DNA of 64,000 nt from Rossellomorea aquimaris (GCF_008180865.1 NZ_VTEX01000003.1:2501-66500), one strand, 5' to 3'; positions 27,014-36,013 are shown, numbered from the stretch's first letter. The notes: a model not told the origin generated them from the sequence alone. Made by a program: numbers and translations.

Positions 27014-27048
27014 AAAGAAAATAGACCACCGTATCGGCAGTCTATTTC
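27014..27048 (-). terminator. terminator of the sucrose operon
   Basis: On the minus strand AAATAGACTGCCG, an ATAC loop and GGTGGTCTATTT are followed by TCTTTTTC, overlapping the end of sacA. Confidence 0.82.
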
Positions 27049-28499
27049 AAGTTTACATGGTCCAGATCCCATTTTCTAATGGTAAATCGAGCCTGATTTG
27101 AGGATCTGAAAAGTACAGTATCGTTATTTGGTGATGGATAGAATCGGCTTGTAAACGTTTCTTCTCCTTCATTTATAAATACTTCAATAGAGGAAGTGTC
27201 GACAAACACCCTCAACGAATCTAAATTCACCACTTTACATTGCCTCTTCTCTACCACTCCATTTACATAGCTTTTGCGCTCAAGAGTCACTATCTTTTCC
27301 CCGACAGAATAAATGAGCCTGCATCCATCTCCAATGGAAAGATCAAACCACCCTTCAGAAAAAGACAGATCCCTGATCTCCATTTCAAACGCTTTTCCAT
27401 TTACACCATTGAGTTCCCGGCTTTCTTTATCCAATATAACCTTGTGTTCTATAGCTTCTCCTGCTCTTAAATCCCGTAATTCTTCAAGGGGAACTTGTCT
27501 CACTTTACCGTTCACAAACTTTAACTCCCGAGGCAGAGTCATCGTATGAAGCCATTTATGTTCAATGGTGGGATGATCCTGTTCATTTTGATCAGGTACA
27601 CTCATCCAGGCAAATAGGATACGGCGTCCTTTGTCATCGACTGTCGTTTGTGGAGCATAGAAGTCAAAGCCGCGGTCCAATTCCTCGAAATTCCCATGTT
27701 TAAACGTTCCTGTAGCTGAATCAAACTGACCGGCAACATAGCCTGCCTGATATACATTCTGATACTTCATTCCAGAAGCTTCAATTCCCTGCGGGGAGAA
27801 AATTAGGATGTCCTGATCTCCTAACTTAAAAAGGTCTGGACATTCAAACATATAACCGAAATTGGCAAGTTCCCCCTGCCCTCCGCCGGTAAGAACACCC
27901 CGATACTCCCAATCAAGGAGATCCTCCGATTGCAATAAAGCGACAGCCCCCTTTAACTCTGTTGTCTGTGCACCTACGACCATAAAATACGTTCCATCTT
28001 GTTCCCACACCTTGGGATCGCGAAAATGGGCTGTAAATCCTTCCGGTAAGTGAACGACAGGGCCTTTCTTGTCAAAATGAATGCTGTCTTCTGAAAGAGC
28101 TAAGCACTGATAAGATTCCCGATTCCTTTCCTCGTCCTTTACGTTCCCTGTATAGTAAGCATAGATTTTCCCGTCATGCTCTATGGCACTTCCGGAATAA
28201 CAACCATTTTTCTCATACCATTCTGCCGGCGTGAGGGCGATGTCTTCATGCGTCCAGTTCATTAAGTCCCTTGACGAGTAATGCCCCCAAAACTTTGCAC
28301 CATGTCCGGTTTTAAAAGGCATCCACTGATAATAGAGATGATAGACCCCTTTGAATTGGATGAATCCGTTTGGGTCATTCAAAAGCCCTACAGGCGGCAT
28401 GAGGTGATAATGAAGGCGGTATGGATCCTGCTCTACAACACCCTTGTGCTTTTCCATTTCTTCATAGGCTGTTTGTCGCAATTGTTCATCTCTGGTCAT
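27042..28499 (-). CDS. sacA: Sucrose-6-phosphate hydrolase (GH32)
   Basis: About 485 residues. GH32 marks are all present: the nucleophile motif PVGLLNDPNGF (Asp about 42), the RDP motif in HFRDPKVW, and the acid/base motif MFECPDLF. The beta-propeller covers about 30-330 and a beta-sandwich the rest. It splits sucrose 6-phosphate from SacP into glucose 6-phosphate and fructose. The ATG at 28499 overlaps the scrK stop codon by one base (TGATG), with a GGGGGGAGG site just upstream, so translation is coupled. Third gene of sacP-scrK-sacA. Confidence 0.95.
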   Translation of the reverse strand: MTRDEQLRQTAYEEMEKHKGVVEQDPYRLHYHLMPPVGLLNDPNGFIQFKGVYHLYYQWMPFKTGHGAKFWGHYSSRDLMNWTHEDIALTPAEWYEKNGCYSGSAIEHDGKIYAYYTGNVKDEERNRESYQCLALSEDSIHFDKKGPVVHLPEGFTAHFRDPKVWEQDGTYFMVVGAQTTELKGAVALLQSEDLLDWEYRGVLTGGGQGELANFGYMFECPDLFKLGDQDILIFSPQGIEASGMKYQNVYQAGYVAGQFDSATGTFKHGNFEELDRGFDFYAPQTTVDDKGRRILFAWMSVPDQNEQDHPTIEHKWLHTMTLPRELKFVNGKVRQVPLEELRDLRAGEAIEHKVILDKESRELNGVNGKAFEMEIRDLSFSEGWFDLSIGDGCRLIYSVGEKIVTLERKSYVNGVVEKRQCKVVNLDSLRVFVDTSSIEVFINEGEETFTSRFYPSPNNDTVLFRSSNQARFTIRKWDLDHVNLK

Positions 28500-29455
28500 C
28501 AAGCCTCCCCCCTCTTCAGATGATGGTTTACTTCCTTTAAGGAAGGCAAAGCAGTCATTGCCCCTTTGGTTGAGGCAGCAAGTGCACCGGACACGGCTGC
28601 AAACTGAGCCATTCGTGCTGCTTCTTCAATTGATAAAGATTCAATATCCCCAGTGTATTCATGTACTGAATAGAGGATCCCAGATACAAACGCATCCCCT
28701 GCCCCGGTTGTATCCACTGCTTTCACCTTCATGGCAGGTACATACTGCCGAGCATCTCCTACGTACACAAAGCTTCCTTCTGCCCCCATCGTGATAATCA
28801 AGAAAGGAATATTGTATGCTTTCAGTTTGGCTACCCCTGCTTCAATCTTCTTTTCACCAGTGATAAATTCCAGTTCCTCCTCAGAGATCTTCAATACATC
28901 CGCTTCAGGCAGCATGCTCTTAATCGTTTCTCGGGCGCTTTCCTCAGAATCCCATAATCCTAATCGTAAATTCGGATCATACGAAACCAATAAGCCATTC
29001 TCTTTCGCCACTTTCACAGCATGATGCGTCGCTTCCTTCGCCGGAGAGCTGATCAGGGAGATGGAACCAAAATGAAGGATTTTATGAGTTAAGAAATCCT
29101 CTTCGTCTATATCATTCACCTGGAGGAATCGGTCGGCACTCGGATCAATATAAAAGTCAAAGCTGCGCTCCCCGTCTTCTCCGTTCGTAACAAATACCAC
29201 TCCCGAACGGGCATCAGGAGTTAAAAGCATCTGATTGGTCCGAACCCCATATTCCTGAAGAGTCTCTTGCAGGAACCTCCCTAATACATCATCTCCCACT
29301 TTTCCTACAAAGGTGGACCTCGCGCCTAATCTAGCGAGTCCAACTGCTACATTCGCAGGAGCTCCTCCGGGACTTTTTTGATAGGTAGTATTTTGTTCGT
29401 CCAGAGGGATGAAGTCTATCAGTGCTTCACCCAGTGAGATAATTCCTTGTTTCAT
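28499..29455 (-). CDS. scrK: Fructokinase (PfkB family)
   Basis: 318 residues, with PfkB signature 1 in GGAPANVAVGLARLG and signature 2 in VDTTGAGDAFVSGILYS, which carries the catalytic Asp. It phosphorylates the fructose released by SacA to fructose 6-phosphate. It lies between sacP and sacA. The B. subtilis sacPA operon has no such gene, so this layout is closer to scr operons of other Firmicutes. A perfect 30-base palindrome lies between it and sacP. Confidence 0.93.
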   Translation of the reverse strand: MKQGIISLGEALIDFIPLDEQNTTYQKSPGGAPANVAVGLARLGARSTFVGKVGDDVLGRFLQETLQEYGVRTNQMLLTPDARSGVVFVTNGEDGERSFDFYIDPSADRFLQVNDIDEEDFLTHKILHFGSISLISSPAKEATHHAVKVAKENGLLVSYDPNLRLGLWDSEESARETIKSMLPEADVLKISEEELEFITGEKKIEAGVAKLKAYNIPFLIITMGAEGSFVYVGDARQYVPAMKVKAVDTTGAGDAFVSGILYSVHEYTGDIESLSIEEAARMAQFAAVSGALAASTKGAMTALPSLKEVNHHLKRGEA

Positions 29456-29501
29456 ATCGAGTTCCTCCTCGTTCTAATGGATTCTACTTTAAATATAGCA
29501 A

Positions 29502-29531
29502 ATCCTTACTAGTCAGGTGACTAGTAAGGAT
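29502..29531. repeat. perfect 30-bp palindrome between sacP and scrK
   Basis: ATCCTTACTAGTCA and its exact reverse complement are separated by only GG. In the transcript this is a stable 14-bp stem. The bases after it on the minus strand (TTTGCTATATTT) are a poor T tract, so partial termination or RNA processing that lowers scrK/sacA relative to sacP is more likely than a full stop. Confidence 0.7.
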
Positions 29532-29539
29532 AAAGATTT

Positions 29540-30916
29540 CTATTTTGCTTCTTCTTTCCAACCCAGTAATAAGGTTGCTGCAAATGCGCCTGCTACAGCG
29601 ATGATAAATCCGATTCCATAGTTAAGTGGATCTTGAGCAATTGCGAACATCGGAATACCCGTTAGTCCTATTCCGTTCGCCATCACTTGAGTGAATACCA
29701 CGTATGCTCCACCAAGCGCTCCACCGATGGCTGCTCCTATAAACGGACGGCGATGCTTCAAGTTAACCCCGAAAATCGCCGGCTCTGTAATTCCCAGGAA
29801 AGCAGACACGGCTGCCGGTACAGCAATTTCCTTCGTTTTCTTATTTTTCGTTTTAAAGAAGACAGCGAGTGTTGCCCCACCTTGTGCGACGTTCGCCATT
29901 GCCCAAATCGGCAGCAAATAGTTTCCGCCGATGTTTGATAACAGCTCAGCCTCGATGGCATGGAAGCTGTGATGAACACCGGTTAATACGATCGTTGAAT
30001 ACAATCCACCGAATATCAGTCCCGCTATCGGTCCAGCTGTGTTGTAGACAACATCCAGAACCGTTGTAATTCCGTTACCAAGGACTCTTCCAAGTGGTCC
30101 AACGATAAGCAGGGCGGTAAATCCTGTGAAGATGACCGTCAAGAACGGTGTCACCAATAAATCAACGGTATTCGGTACAATTTTGCGTAAGCCTTTTTCA
30201 ATCTTTGCCATTAAGTAAACGGTTAATAGTACAGGAATAACCGTACCTTGGTATCCGAGCATTTCTACACCAAATCCGAAGAAATCAAGGGTGTCCGGCT
30301 GGGCATCGGCAAGACCCCACGGATTCAGTAATGCAGGGTGGGTCATGATTCCCCCGATAACAGCACCTAAATAACCATTCGCACCAAATTCCTTCGCAGC
30401 ACTCATCCCTATCAAGATCGGTAAAATGATGAAGGCTGCAGAAGAGAACATGTCCAGCATAACGAATAGACCGCTTTCAGGATCGACCCATTTATATGTT
30501 CTCATCAGGCCAAGGAGCCCCATTAACATACCAGCCGCTACGATTGCCGGGATGATCGGTACAAAGATGTTTGAGAGTGTACGGGCAAAACGGGCAAACG
30601 GGTTCATCTTCCGTTTTGCTGCATCGCTGTGAGTCTCACCTGTTGGAGACTTATCTTCAACAGATGCACCAACAAGAGGGCCGAAATGTTCAAATACTTT
30701 GTTTACATTCCCTGTCCCGAATATTATCTGGAACTGACCGGAGCTTGAGAATGCCCCTTTCACACCATCCAATTCCTCGATGGCACTTTTATCTATCTGA
30801 CTTTCATCGTCAATCACGAGACGAAGACGCGTCGCACAATGAGTGGCACTTACAACATTATTCTTGCCGCCCAATAACGGGACAAGCTGTTCTGCAACTT
30901 CACGATAGTTCATCAT
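29540..30916 (-). CDS. sacP: PTS sucrose-specific transporter, EIIBC
   Basis: 458 residues. The EIIB domain is N-terminal (about 1-85) with the phosphorylated cysteine in VVSATHCATRLRLVID (Cys27), followed by a glucose-family EIIC (about 110-455) with the conserved FLGITEPAIFGVNLKHRRPF. No EIIA domain is fused, as in SacP, which borrows a glucose-type EIIA. It imports sucrose as sucrose 6-phosphate. AGGAGG precedes the tandem ATG codons. Sucrose over trehalose is inferred from the neighbouring sacA and scrK. Confidence 0.93.
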   Translation of the reverse strand: MMNYREVAEQLVPLLGGKNNVVSATHCATRLRLVIDDESQIDKSAIEELDGVKGAFSSSGQFQIIFGTGNVNKVFEHFGPLVGASVEDKSPTGETHSDAAKRKMNPFARFARTLSNIFVPIIPAIVAAGMLMGLLGLMRTYKWVDPESGLFVMLDMFSSAAFIILPILIGMSAAKEFGANGYLGAVIGGIMTHPALLNPWGLADAQPDTLDFFGFGVEMLGYQGTVIPVLLTVYLMAKIEKGLRKIVPNTVDLLVTPFLTVIFTGFTALLIVGPLGRVLGNGITTVLDVVYNTAGPIAGLIFGGLYSTIVLTGVHHSFHAIEAELLSNIGGNYLLPIWAMANVAQGGATLAVFFKTKNKKTKEIAVPAAVSAFLGITEPAIFGVNLKHRRPFIGAAIGGALGGAYVVFTQVMANGIGLTGIPMFAIAQDPLNYGIGFIIAVAGAFAATLLLGWKEEAK

Positions 30917-30999
30917 GAATCCCTCCTGTTTTTTTAAAAAAATATTTAATTAAAAAGACTCTTTTCTCAAAGATTGTTGATTTTACATATGGTCTGCTC

Positions 31000-31169
31000 G
31001 GGCTCTGTCAATCAGAGAGTTCTGGATGGTGAGGGGAACTGCTTCGCTTTCCGCGGACGTTCGGCCGAGCCTCCTCAGCTTAGCCGAACGGGGTCTCGGC
31101 ACGACCGTACTTCCGCAGGAGTCTACGCAGTTCCCCTCACCATCTTTAAGAGTTTGTCGTGACAGAGCT
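31000..31169. repeat. long imperfect palindromic repeat, family B, copy 2
   Basis: Inverted relative to copy 1 at 11429-11572. The arms TGGTGAGGGGAACTGC and GCAGTTCCCCTCACCA pair, and the outer ends read GGCTCTGTCAAT and TGACAGAGC. It lies inside the leader between the RAT/terminator and sacP, so it would be transcribed with the operon and fold into a long hairpin. Confidence 0.84.
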
Positions 31170-31303
31170 AAAACATGTCACTGAACAATGTAACAAAAGC
31201 AAAATCCTCCTTCCTTAATAGGAATGCTATCTTTGATCACCTTAAATGAGGTTGTTTGCTAAATTTCTTGTTTTTTATTTATTCCTATTTAAGGATTCAT
31301 ACT

Positions 31304-31462
31304 AAGTTGATTGGAGCGGAAGGTGCTCGACTCCTGCGGGAATTGCGGGAAAGTTGAGACCCTACAGGGCAAAGCCCGAGGAGGCTCAACTCACGCCCCG
31401 CGGAAAGCGAGCACCTGCAGCGGAAATCACCCAACACTAGCTTATGCACAAGCAACAAAGTT
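31304..31462. repeat. long imperfect palindromic repeat, family A, copy 2
   Basis: Inverted copy of the element at 11161-11320, with AAGTTGATTGGAGCGGAAGG at one end and GCAACAAAGTTT at the other. It also lies in the sacP leader, 29 bases beyond the terminator. Confidence 0.85.
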
Positions 31463-31490
31463 TCAAAAAGAACCTTTAAAAGAATCAATA

Positions 31491-31602
31491 AAAAAAGACC
31501 TAGTACCCTTAAGAGGATAGAGGTAGGTCAAAGAGAGACGCTTACCATTATCGTCTTAAAGATTCTAGGTCTTGCCTGCATGAACAGTAACAATCCTACT
31601 GT
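31491..31602 (-). terminator. RAT antiterminator and terminator in the sacP leader
   Basis: On the minus strand GGATTGTTACTGTTCATG followed by CAGGCAAGACCTA (plus 31565-31597) fits the ribonucleic antiterminator of the LicT/SacY family. Its last bases AAGACCTAG (plus 31565-31573) pair with CTAGGTCTT (plus 31495-31503), which is followed by seven T. The two structures overlap and exclude each other, the standard switch: the regulator encoded just upstream holds the RAT and prevents termination when sucrose is present. Confidence 0.88.
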
Positions 31603-31619
31603 ATGAAATTGATGAGTTT

Positions 31620-31648
31620 ATTCTACAAGATGAAAGCGGTACCGTCAA
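31620..31648 (-). promoter_or_regulatory. sac operon promoter with cre-like box
   Basis: TTGACG and TAGAAT on the minus strand are exactly 17 bases apart, directly after the antiterminator stop codon. The predicted transcript starts about 12-15 bases before the RAT. Plus 31631-31644 (TGAAAGCGGTACCG) matches 12 of 14 cre positions within the spacer, so CcpA control is possible. Confidence 0.75.
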
Positions 31649-31652
31649 CCAT

Positions 31653-32477
31653 TTACTTTATGAGGCGTTCGATATGCAGAGCGATATACGCAACCTCTGA
31701 TGGTGGGAAGTCAATGCTGTATTCTTGTTGCAGATACTTTGTAATTTCCTTCGAGCACTCGTAAGCCCTTTGGTATTTCATCTGTATGAGTTCAAGCATG
31801 TCTTCATCAATGGGATCAAACTGGTCTCCCTGCTCAATCCGATTTAATGCAAAACGGAGATGGGTGATCAATCGTTGGTAGTTGATGCTCGACTCTTCTA
31901 CTTTTATGGACAGAAGGGACTCTACCTGCTCGACAAATTCCCTCAGAATCGTTGCATGCTTCAATGATTCGCTCATAGACGGGGCATCCATCTTTGCAGT
32001 ATGAATATGAAGGGCAATATGAGCCGCCTCATCATCAGGGATTTCGATACCGAGTTTCTGCCTGATCTCTTCTTTTGCCCACACTCCGACTTCAAATTCC
32101 TTTTTATATAGGAGCTTGATTTCGTTCAAGAGCTTATTTTGGATTGGGATTCCTTGCTGCAGTCTTTCAAGCGCAAATGAAAGGTGATCCGTCAGTGCAA
32201 TATGGATATGATCGCTAAGAGGGGCATTTAAATGCCCCTCTGCAAAGCTGATGATGTTTTCAGCGATTTCAATATGTTCCTCCGGCAAGGTAGCCAGGAG
32301 CTGCTGGAATTTCTCTGAGGATTGCTCATGAAGGACAAAGATCTTTTCAATTTTGTTCTTGGGGATGATATCATTTCTCTTCTTCTGAAAAGCAATCCCG
32401 CTACCCATCACAATTTTCTCCTGCGGCCCGTCCACCACTACAACAGCATTGTTGTTTAAAATTCTAAAAATACGCAT
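31653..32477 (-). CDS. sacT: BglG/SacT-family transcription antiterminator
   Basis: 274 residues. The RNA-binding CAT domain (about 1-56) begins MRIFRILNNNAVVVVDGP. PRD1 (about 65-165, with DHIHIALTDHLSFALER and HIALHIHTAKM) and PRD2 (about 170-274, with THLRFALNRIEQ and YIALHIERL) keep their regulatory histidines. PTS proteins phosphorylate PRD histidines and so control dimerisation and RNA binding. A RAT sits 50 bases downstream of its stop codon ahead of sacP, so the target is clear. The SacT name rests on this context. Confidence 0.93.
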   Translation of the reverse strand: MRIFRILNNNAVVVVDGPQEKIVMGSGIAFQKKRNDIIPKNKIEKIFVLHEQSSEKFQQLLATLPEEHIEIAENIISFAEGHLNAPLSDHIHIALTDHLSFALERLQQGIPIQNKLLNEIKLLYKKEFEVGVWAKEEIRQKLGIEIPDDEAAHIALHIHTAKMDAPSMSESLKHATILREFVEQVESLLSIKVEESSINYQRLITHLRFALNRIEQGDQFDPIDEDMLELIQMKYQRAYECSKEITKYLQQEYSIDFPPSEVAYIALHIERLIK

Positions 32478-32624
32478 AGATGTCCTCCGTACAGTTCATT
32501 ACTCTTTATGTTACCACGATTCAGCGTAAAGATAACATGTAAAGTGTGCAGAGCAAAGATTTTCAAATGAGAGTGGAAATAAATGTTATTATTGTCTTAA
32601 TCTATAGTATCAGGAGTGAATGTC

Positions 32625-32858
32625 ATGTTGTTCAAGTTAAGAATCCTATTTTCGACCATCGCTATCGCCTTTGCCCTGTACGGGTTGGTAAGTGAGGATC
32701 CACCTGAGTTCAATACGACCATCATGCTTCTTTCTTTAGGTGCCATGATGTTTGTGTTGGGGCTTTCAGAATACAATTCCAACAAGAAAGCTTCCGCCTA
32801 TTTTTCATTAATTGCAGCATTATTTGTAGGGTTTGTCAGTATTTATTCCCTCTTCTAA
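32625..32858 (+). CDS. Small membrane protein (DUF3953-like)
   Basis: 77 residues from ATG 32625, with AGGAG eight bases upstream. Three hydrophobic segments (about 5-22, 33-48 and 55-75) are joined by short loops; the middle carries SLGAMMFVLGLSEYNSNKK. The pattern recalls the DUF3953 family of small Bacillus membrane proteins, but I cannot confirm it. It is the first gene right of the divergent antiterminator gene; the next gene, a sugar isomerase-like protein, starts 53 bases on. Function unknown. Confidence 0.7.
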   Translation: MLFKLRILFSTIAIAFALYGLVSEDPPEFNTTIMLLSLGAMMFVLGLSEYNSNKKASAYFSLIAALFVGFVSIYSLF

Positions 32859-32911
32859 GACGTTCACAAGAAATATGATATGCTGAAAGAAAAAAGGAAA
32901 GCAGGGAGAAA

Positions 32912-33655
32912 ATGATTTCTACATACTTTGAAAAAATCCAGGAAAAATTACATGTTGTTCAAACCGAAGAAGCTGAAAAAATGGCAGAGCTTGCTCAAAA
33001 GATATCTTCTTCCATCCAACAAGATGGAATCATTCAGCTCTTTGGATGTGGTCACTCTCACATCCTTGGAGAAGAAGTGTTCTACAGGGCAGGTGGACTG
33101 GTTCCGATCAATCCAATATTGATTGAGCCGCTCATGCTTCATGAAGGAGCCGTACGATCTTCTCAGTTAGAAAGAGCGAAAGGGTATGCGGGTGAGTTTA
33201 TGAATGCGCAAGATATTCAGCCCCATGATGTGGTGATCGTTCTCTCCACTTCTGGAAAAAATCCCGTTCCCATCGAAGTAGCTCTTCACGCCAAAGAAAT
33301 GGGGGCTTATGTTGTGTCCATCAGTTCCTTTGATTACGTAGAGAAGGAGATGTCCCGACATCCCAGTGGTAAATTTCTGAGTGAAGTAGTGGATCTTGCC
33401 ATTAATAATCACTCCGTTGTAGGGGATGCAGTGCTGACTGACCCAAGAGTGTCTGTTCCATTCTCTCCATCTTCAACCGTCATCGGCGCGGCGATCTTGA
33501 ACAGCGTCATGGCAGGTGCCATTGAATATATGGTGATAGACGGATTTGAACCGCCTATCTTCATCAGTGGAAACGTGGATGGCGCAGATGATCATAACGA
33601 AAAGTTAATTAATAAATATCGCAAGCGTATTCCTCTGTTAACAAAAGGATTATAG
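32912..33655 (+). CDS. SIS-domain sugar phosphate isomerase-like protein (UPF0309)
   Basis: 247 residues. SIS marks are IIQLFGCGHSHILGEEVFYRAGG near 40-62 and VVIVLSTSGKNPVPIEVALHAKEMGAYVVSIS near 105-136. This fits the UPF0309 family, related to MurQ and other SIS isomerases. The phospho-sugar is unknown; the nag genes nearby suggest an amino sugar such as MurNAc 6-phosphate or GlcNAc 6-phosphate (inference). A bidirectional terminator separates it from nagR, which is convergent. Confidence 0.83.
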   Translation: MISTYFEKIQEKLHVVQTEEAEKMAELAQKISSSIQQDGIIQLFGCGHSHILGEEVFYRAGGLVPINPILIEPLMLHEGAVRSSQLERAKGYAGEFMNAQDIQPHDVVIVLSTSGKNPVPIEVALHAKEMGAYVVSISSFDYVEKEMSRHPSGKFLSEVVDLAINNHSVVGDAVLTDPRVSVPFSPSSTVIGAAILNSVMAGAIEYMVIDGFEPPIFISGNVDGADDHNEKLINKYRKRIPLLTKGL

Positions 33656-33656
33656 A

Positions 33657-33702
33657 GAAAAAGAGTAGGAGCCCATTAAATAGGATTCCTACTCTTTTTC
33701 AC
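33657..33702. terminator. bidirectional terminator between the SIS gene and nagR
   Basis: AAAAAGAGTAGGA and TCCTACTCTTTTT form a long stem around a 14-base loop, with T tracts on both sides. Confidence 0.87.
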
Positions 33703-34424
33703 AGTCTGTCCAAGTTGATTTTGAATTTATATTTATCAGCTCGATAAATCGATCGTACTAACTCAAAAGGGGTACCGTCCTCTAAAAATGAATCTCGTTG
33801 GATGAGCAGCACCGGCTCCCCGCTCTTCACCTTTAAATGCTTCGTATTTTCTTCCGTCACAATTGCCGCTTCCACTGATTGAGTGGCATGGCTGATGTGA
33901 AGATTCAACTCACTTTCAATATAATGATACAGTGATTTCCCCAATATTTCCTGATTCAATCCTGGCAGCAGCCTCACCGGGATATAACTTGTTTCCAGTG
34001 CCATCGGTTCACCATTTGCAAGACGGATTCGTTTCATTGTATACACAAGTTCCTCTTCTTCTAACGAAAGAAGCTTCTGAATATCCTCACCGACGGGAGA
34101 AATTTCAAAATGCAATAATTTGTTGCCTGGCTCGAGTCCTCGACTCTTCATGTCTTCGCTAAAGCTTGTTAAGCCTTGGAGACTTTGTTCGATTTTTCGA
34201 TGAGAGACGAATGTCCCTCGCCCTTTTTCTCTATATAACACATTTTTATTCACTAGATTGGTAATCGCCTGTCTCACGGTCATCCTGCTGATTTTGAACG
34301 ATTCAGCCAGCTCACGCTCAGACGGAAGGGCATCACCCGGTTTTAACTCTTCAGACTGTATTAGATGCTTTAGGTGCTCTTCTAACTGATAATACAAAGG
34401 AAGAGGAGAATTTTTATTTACCAC
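33699..34424 (-). CDS. nagR: GntR/HutC-family regulator of GlcNAc use
   Basis: 241 residues. The N-terminal winged helix (about 1-72) carries SPLPLYYQLEEHLKHLIQSEELKPGDALPSERELAES in overlapping pieces, with the recognition helix ISRMTVRQAITNLV. A UTRA effector domain follows (about 90-235). NagR (YvoA) of B. subtilis represses nagP and nagAB and is released by glucosamine 6-phosphate. Two sites of the form TGGTATAGACATCTATAC between nagP and nagA in this window fit that role. Its gene order next to nagP supports the assignment. Confidence 0.92.
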   Translation of the reverse strand: MVNKNSPLPLYYQLEEHLKHLIQSEELKPGDALPSERELAESFKISRMTVRQAITNLVNKNVLYREKGRGTFVSHRKIEQSLQGLTSFSEDMKSRGLEPGNKLLHFEISPVGEDIQKLLSLEEEELVYTMKRIRLANGEPMALETSYIPVRLLPGLNQEILGKSLYHYIESELNLHISHATQSVEAAIVTEENTKHLKVKSGEPVLLIQRDSFLEDGTPFELVRSIYRADKYKFKINLDRL

Positions 34425-34563
34425 GAACGCTTCTCCTTTCGAAATAACGATTTATCTATTATTTTAGTATATACACCCTGTTTATAACAGACAATTATCC
34501 GAGGTCCATGTGAAAGTGGCAGACGATTTTGCCAAATACGACAAACCCGTCTGCTCTCTCCAT

Positions 34564-35946
34564 TTATTTTAACTTTCTTAACTCATCGGCAACAAATTCC
34601 ACATCTGTCCCGACAATGACTTGAAGATTTTTATTGTTTACCTTCATCACACCTTTAGCCCCGTGTGCTTTTAACGCTTTTTCATCTACAAGTGTGACGT
34701 CATTGATTTGTAATCGTAATCGTGTGGCACAGTTATCGATCACTGCCAGGTTTTCTTTCCCGCCAAGGTCCTTCAGAAAATGTTCAGCCATTATTTCATA
34801 TTTACTATTTCCACCTGAATTCTCATCTGCTACTACCGCATCTTCATCATCTTCACGACCTGGAGTTTTCAAGTTAAACTTCTTGATCAAGAAGGTGAAT
34901 ATGAGGAAATAGATGATTCCATAAAGAATGCCTACCCCTAATAACAGCCAAGGTTTTTGGCCGATGTTAAAGTTTAAGATGTAATCAAAGGCGCCTGCTG
35001 AGAAACCAAAACCGTGATGGATGCCAAGCACGTACGTGATGACCATGGAACTTGCTGTTAATACAGCATGAATTCCATAAAGAACAGGAGATAAGAACAT
35101 GAAACTGAATTCAATCGGCTCTGTGATCCCTGTTAAGAATGAAGTGACGGCTAACCCGATTAACATCCCCGATACATTGGCACGTAAATGTTTTTTCGCT
35201 GTCACGATCATCGCAAGGCACGCTGCAGGCAGACCAAACATCATGATAGGGAAGAAGCCTGTTTGGAACGTTCCCGCTGTCGGATCACTCGCGAAGAAAC
35301 GTGGAATATCTCCCTTTACAATTTCTCCTGCTGCATCTTTAAATGTCCCAAATTCGAACCATACAAGTGTATTCAACACGTGATGCAGACCGACTGGAAT
35401 CAAGAGACGATTCAGTAGGCCGAACACACCGACTCCCGTAGCTCCCGCACCGATGATCCATTCACCAATGGAGTTGATCCCGCTCTGGATCGGCGGCCAG
35501 ACGATTCCAAATATTCCTGCGAGTGCAACCATGGACGCAGCGGTTACGATTGGAACGAAACGTCTGCCCCCGAAGAATCCCAGCCAGGCCGGAAGTTTAA
35601 TATCACTATAACGGTTATATAATAAACCTGCCACGACCCCGGAGATGATCCCCCCGAAAATCGCCATGTTGGAATCCGGATCAAGGGCTTTTAACCCGCC
35701 CGTTAAGACCAAATAACCAATGGCACCAGCCAATCCAGCCGTACCATTTCCATCTTTTGAGAATCCGATTGCCACCCCGATGGCAAAGATTAATGCTAAA
35801 TTTTTAAATATGGCATCTCCTGCTTCGGACATGAACGCGATTCCTAATAAGTCATCCTGACCTAAGCGCAGCAATAATGCAGCTGCAGGAAGCACCGCGA
35901 TTGGAAGCATGAGTGATTTACCGATTCGTTGTAAGAATCCTAACAT
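34564..35946 (-). CDS. nagP: PTS N-acetylglucosamine transporter, EIICB
   Basis: 460 residues. EIIC is N-terminal (about 1-365; MLGFLQRIGKSLMLPIAVLPAAALLLRLG in overlapping parts, FLTGITEPIEFSFMF, VGLHHVLNTLVWF), followed by EIIB with the active cysteine in VIDNCATRLRLQIND (Cys406). It imports N-acetylglucosamine as GlcNAc 6-phosphate for NagA and NagB, which are encoded divergently. The intergenic region has NagR-type operators and a partial cre box. Confidence 0.94.
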   Translation of the reverse strand: MLGFLQRIGKSLMLPIAVLPAAALLLRLGQDDLLGIAFMSEAGDAIFKNLALIFAIGVAIGFSKDGNGTAGLAGAIGYLVLTGGLKALDPDSNMAIFGGIISGVVAGLLYNRYSDIKLPAWLGFFGGRRFVPIVTAASMVALAGIFGIVWPPIQSGINSIGEWIIGAGATGVGVFGLLNRLLIPVGLHHVLNTLVWFEFGTFKDAAGEIVKGDIPRFFASDPTAGTFQTGFFPIMMFGLPAACLAMIVTAKKHLRANVSGMLIGLAVTSFLTGITEPIEFSFMFLSPVLYGIHAVLTASSMVITYVLGIHHGFGFSAGAFDYILNFNIGQKPWLLLGVGILYGIIYFLIFTFLIKKFNLKTPGREDDEDAVVADENSGGNSKYEIMAEHFLKDLGGKENLAVIDNCATRLRLQINDVTLVDEKALKAHGAKGVMKVNNKNLQVIVGTDVEFVADELRKLK

Positions 35947-35970
35947 ATCATTCTCTCCTTTTGTTTCAGT

Positions 35971-35984
35971 TGAAAGCGTTTAAC
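35971..35984. promoter_or_regulatory. cre-like box upstream of nagP
   Basis: TGAAAGCGTTTAAC keeps the TGAAAGCG core of the CcpA cre consensus but deviates at the last two bases. It lies 25 bases before the nagP start codon on the leftward transcript. Confidence 0.5.
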
Positions 35985-36013
35985 CAGTCCATATCATATC
36001 ATCATAAAGGAAT

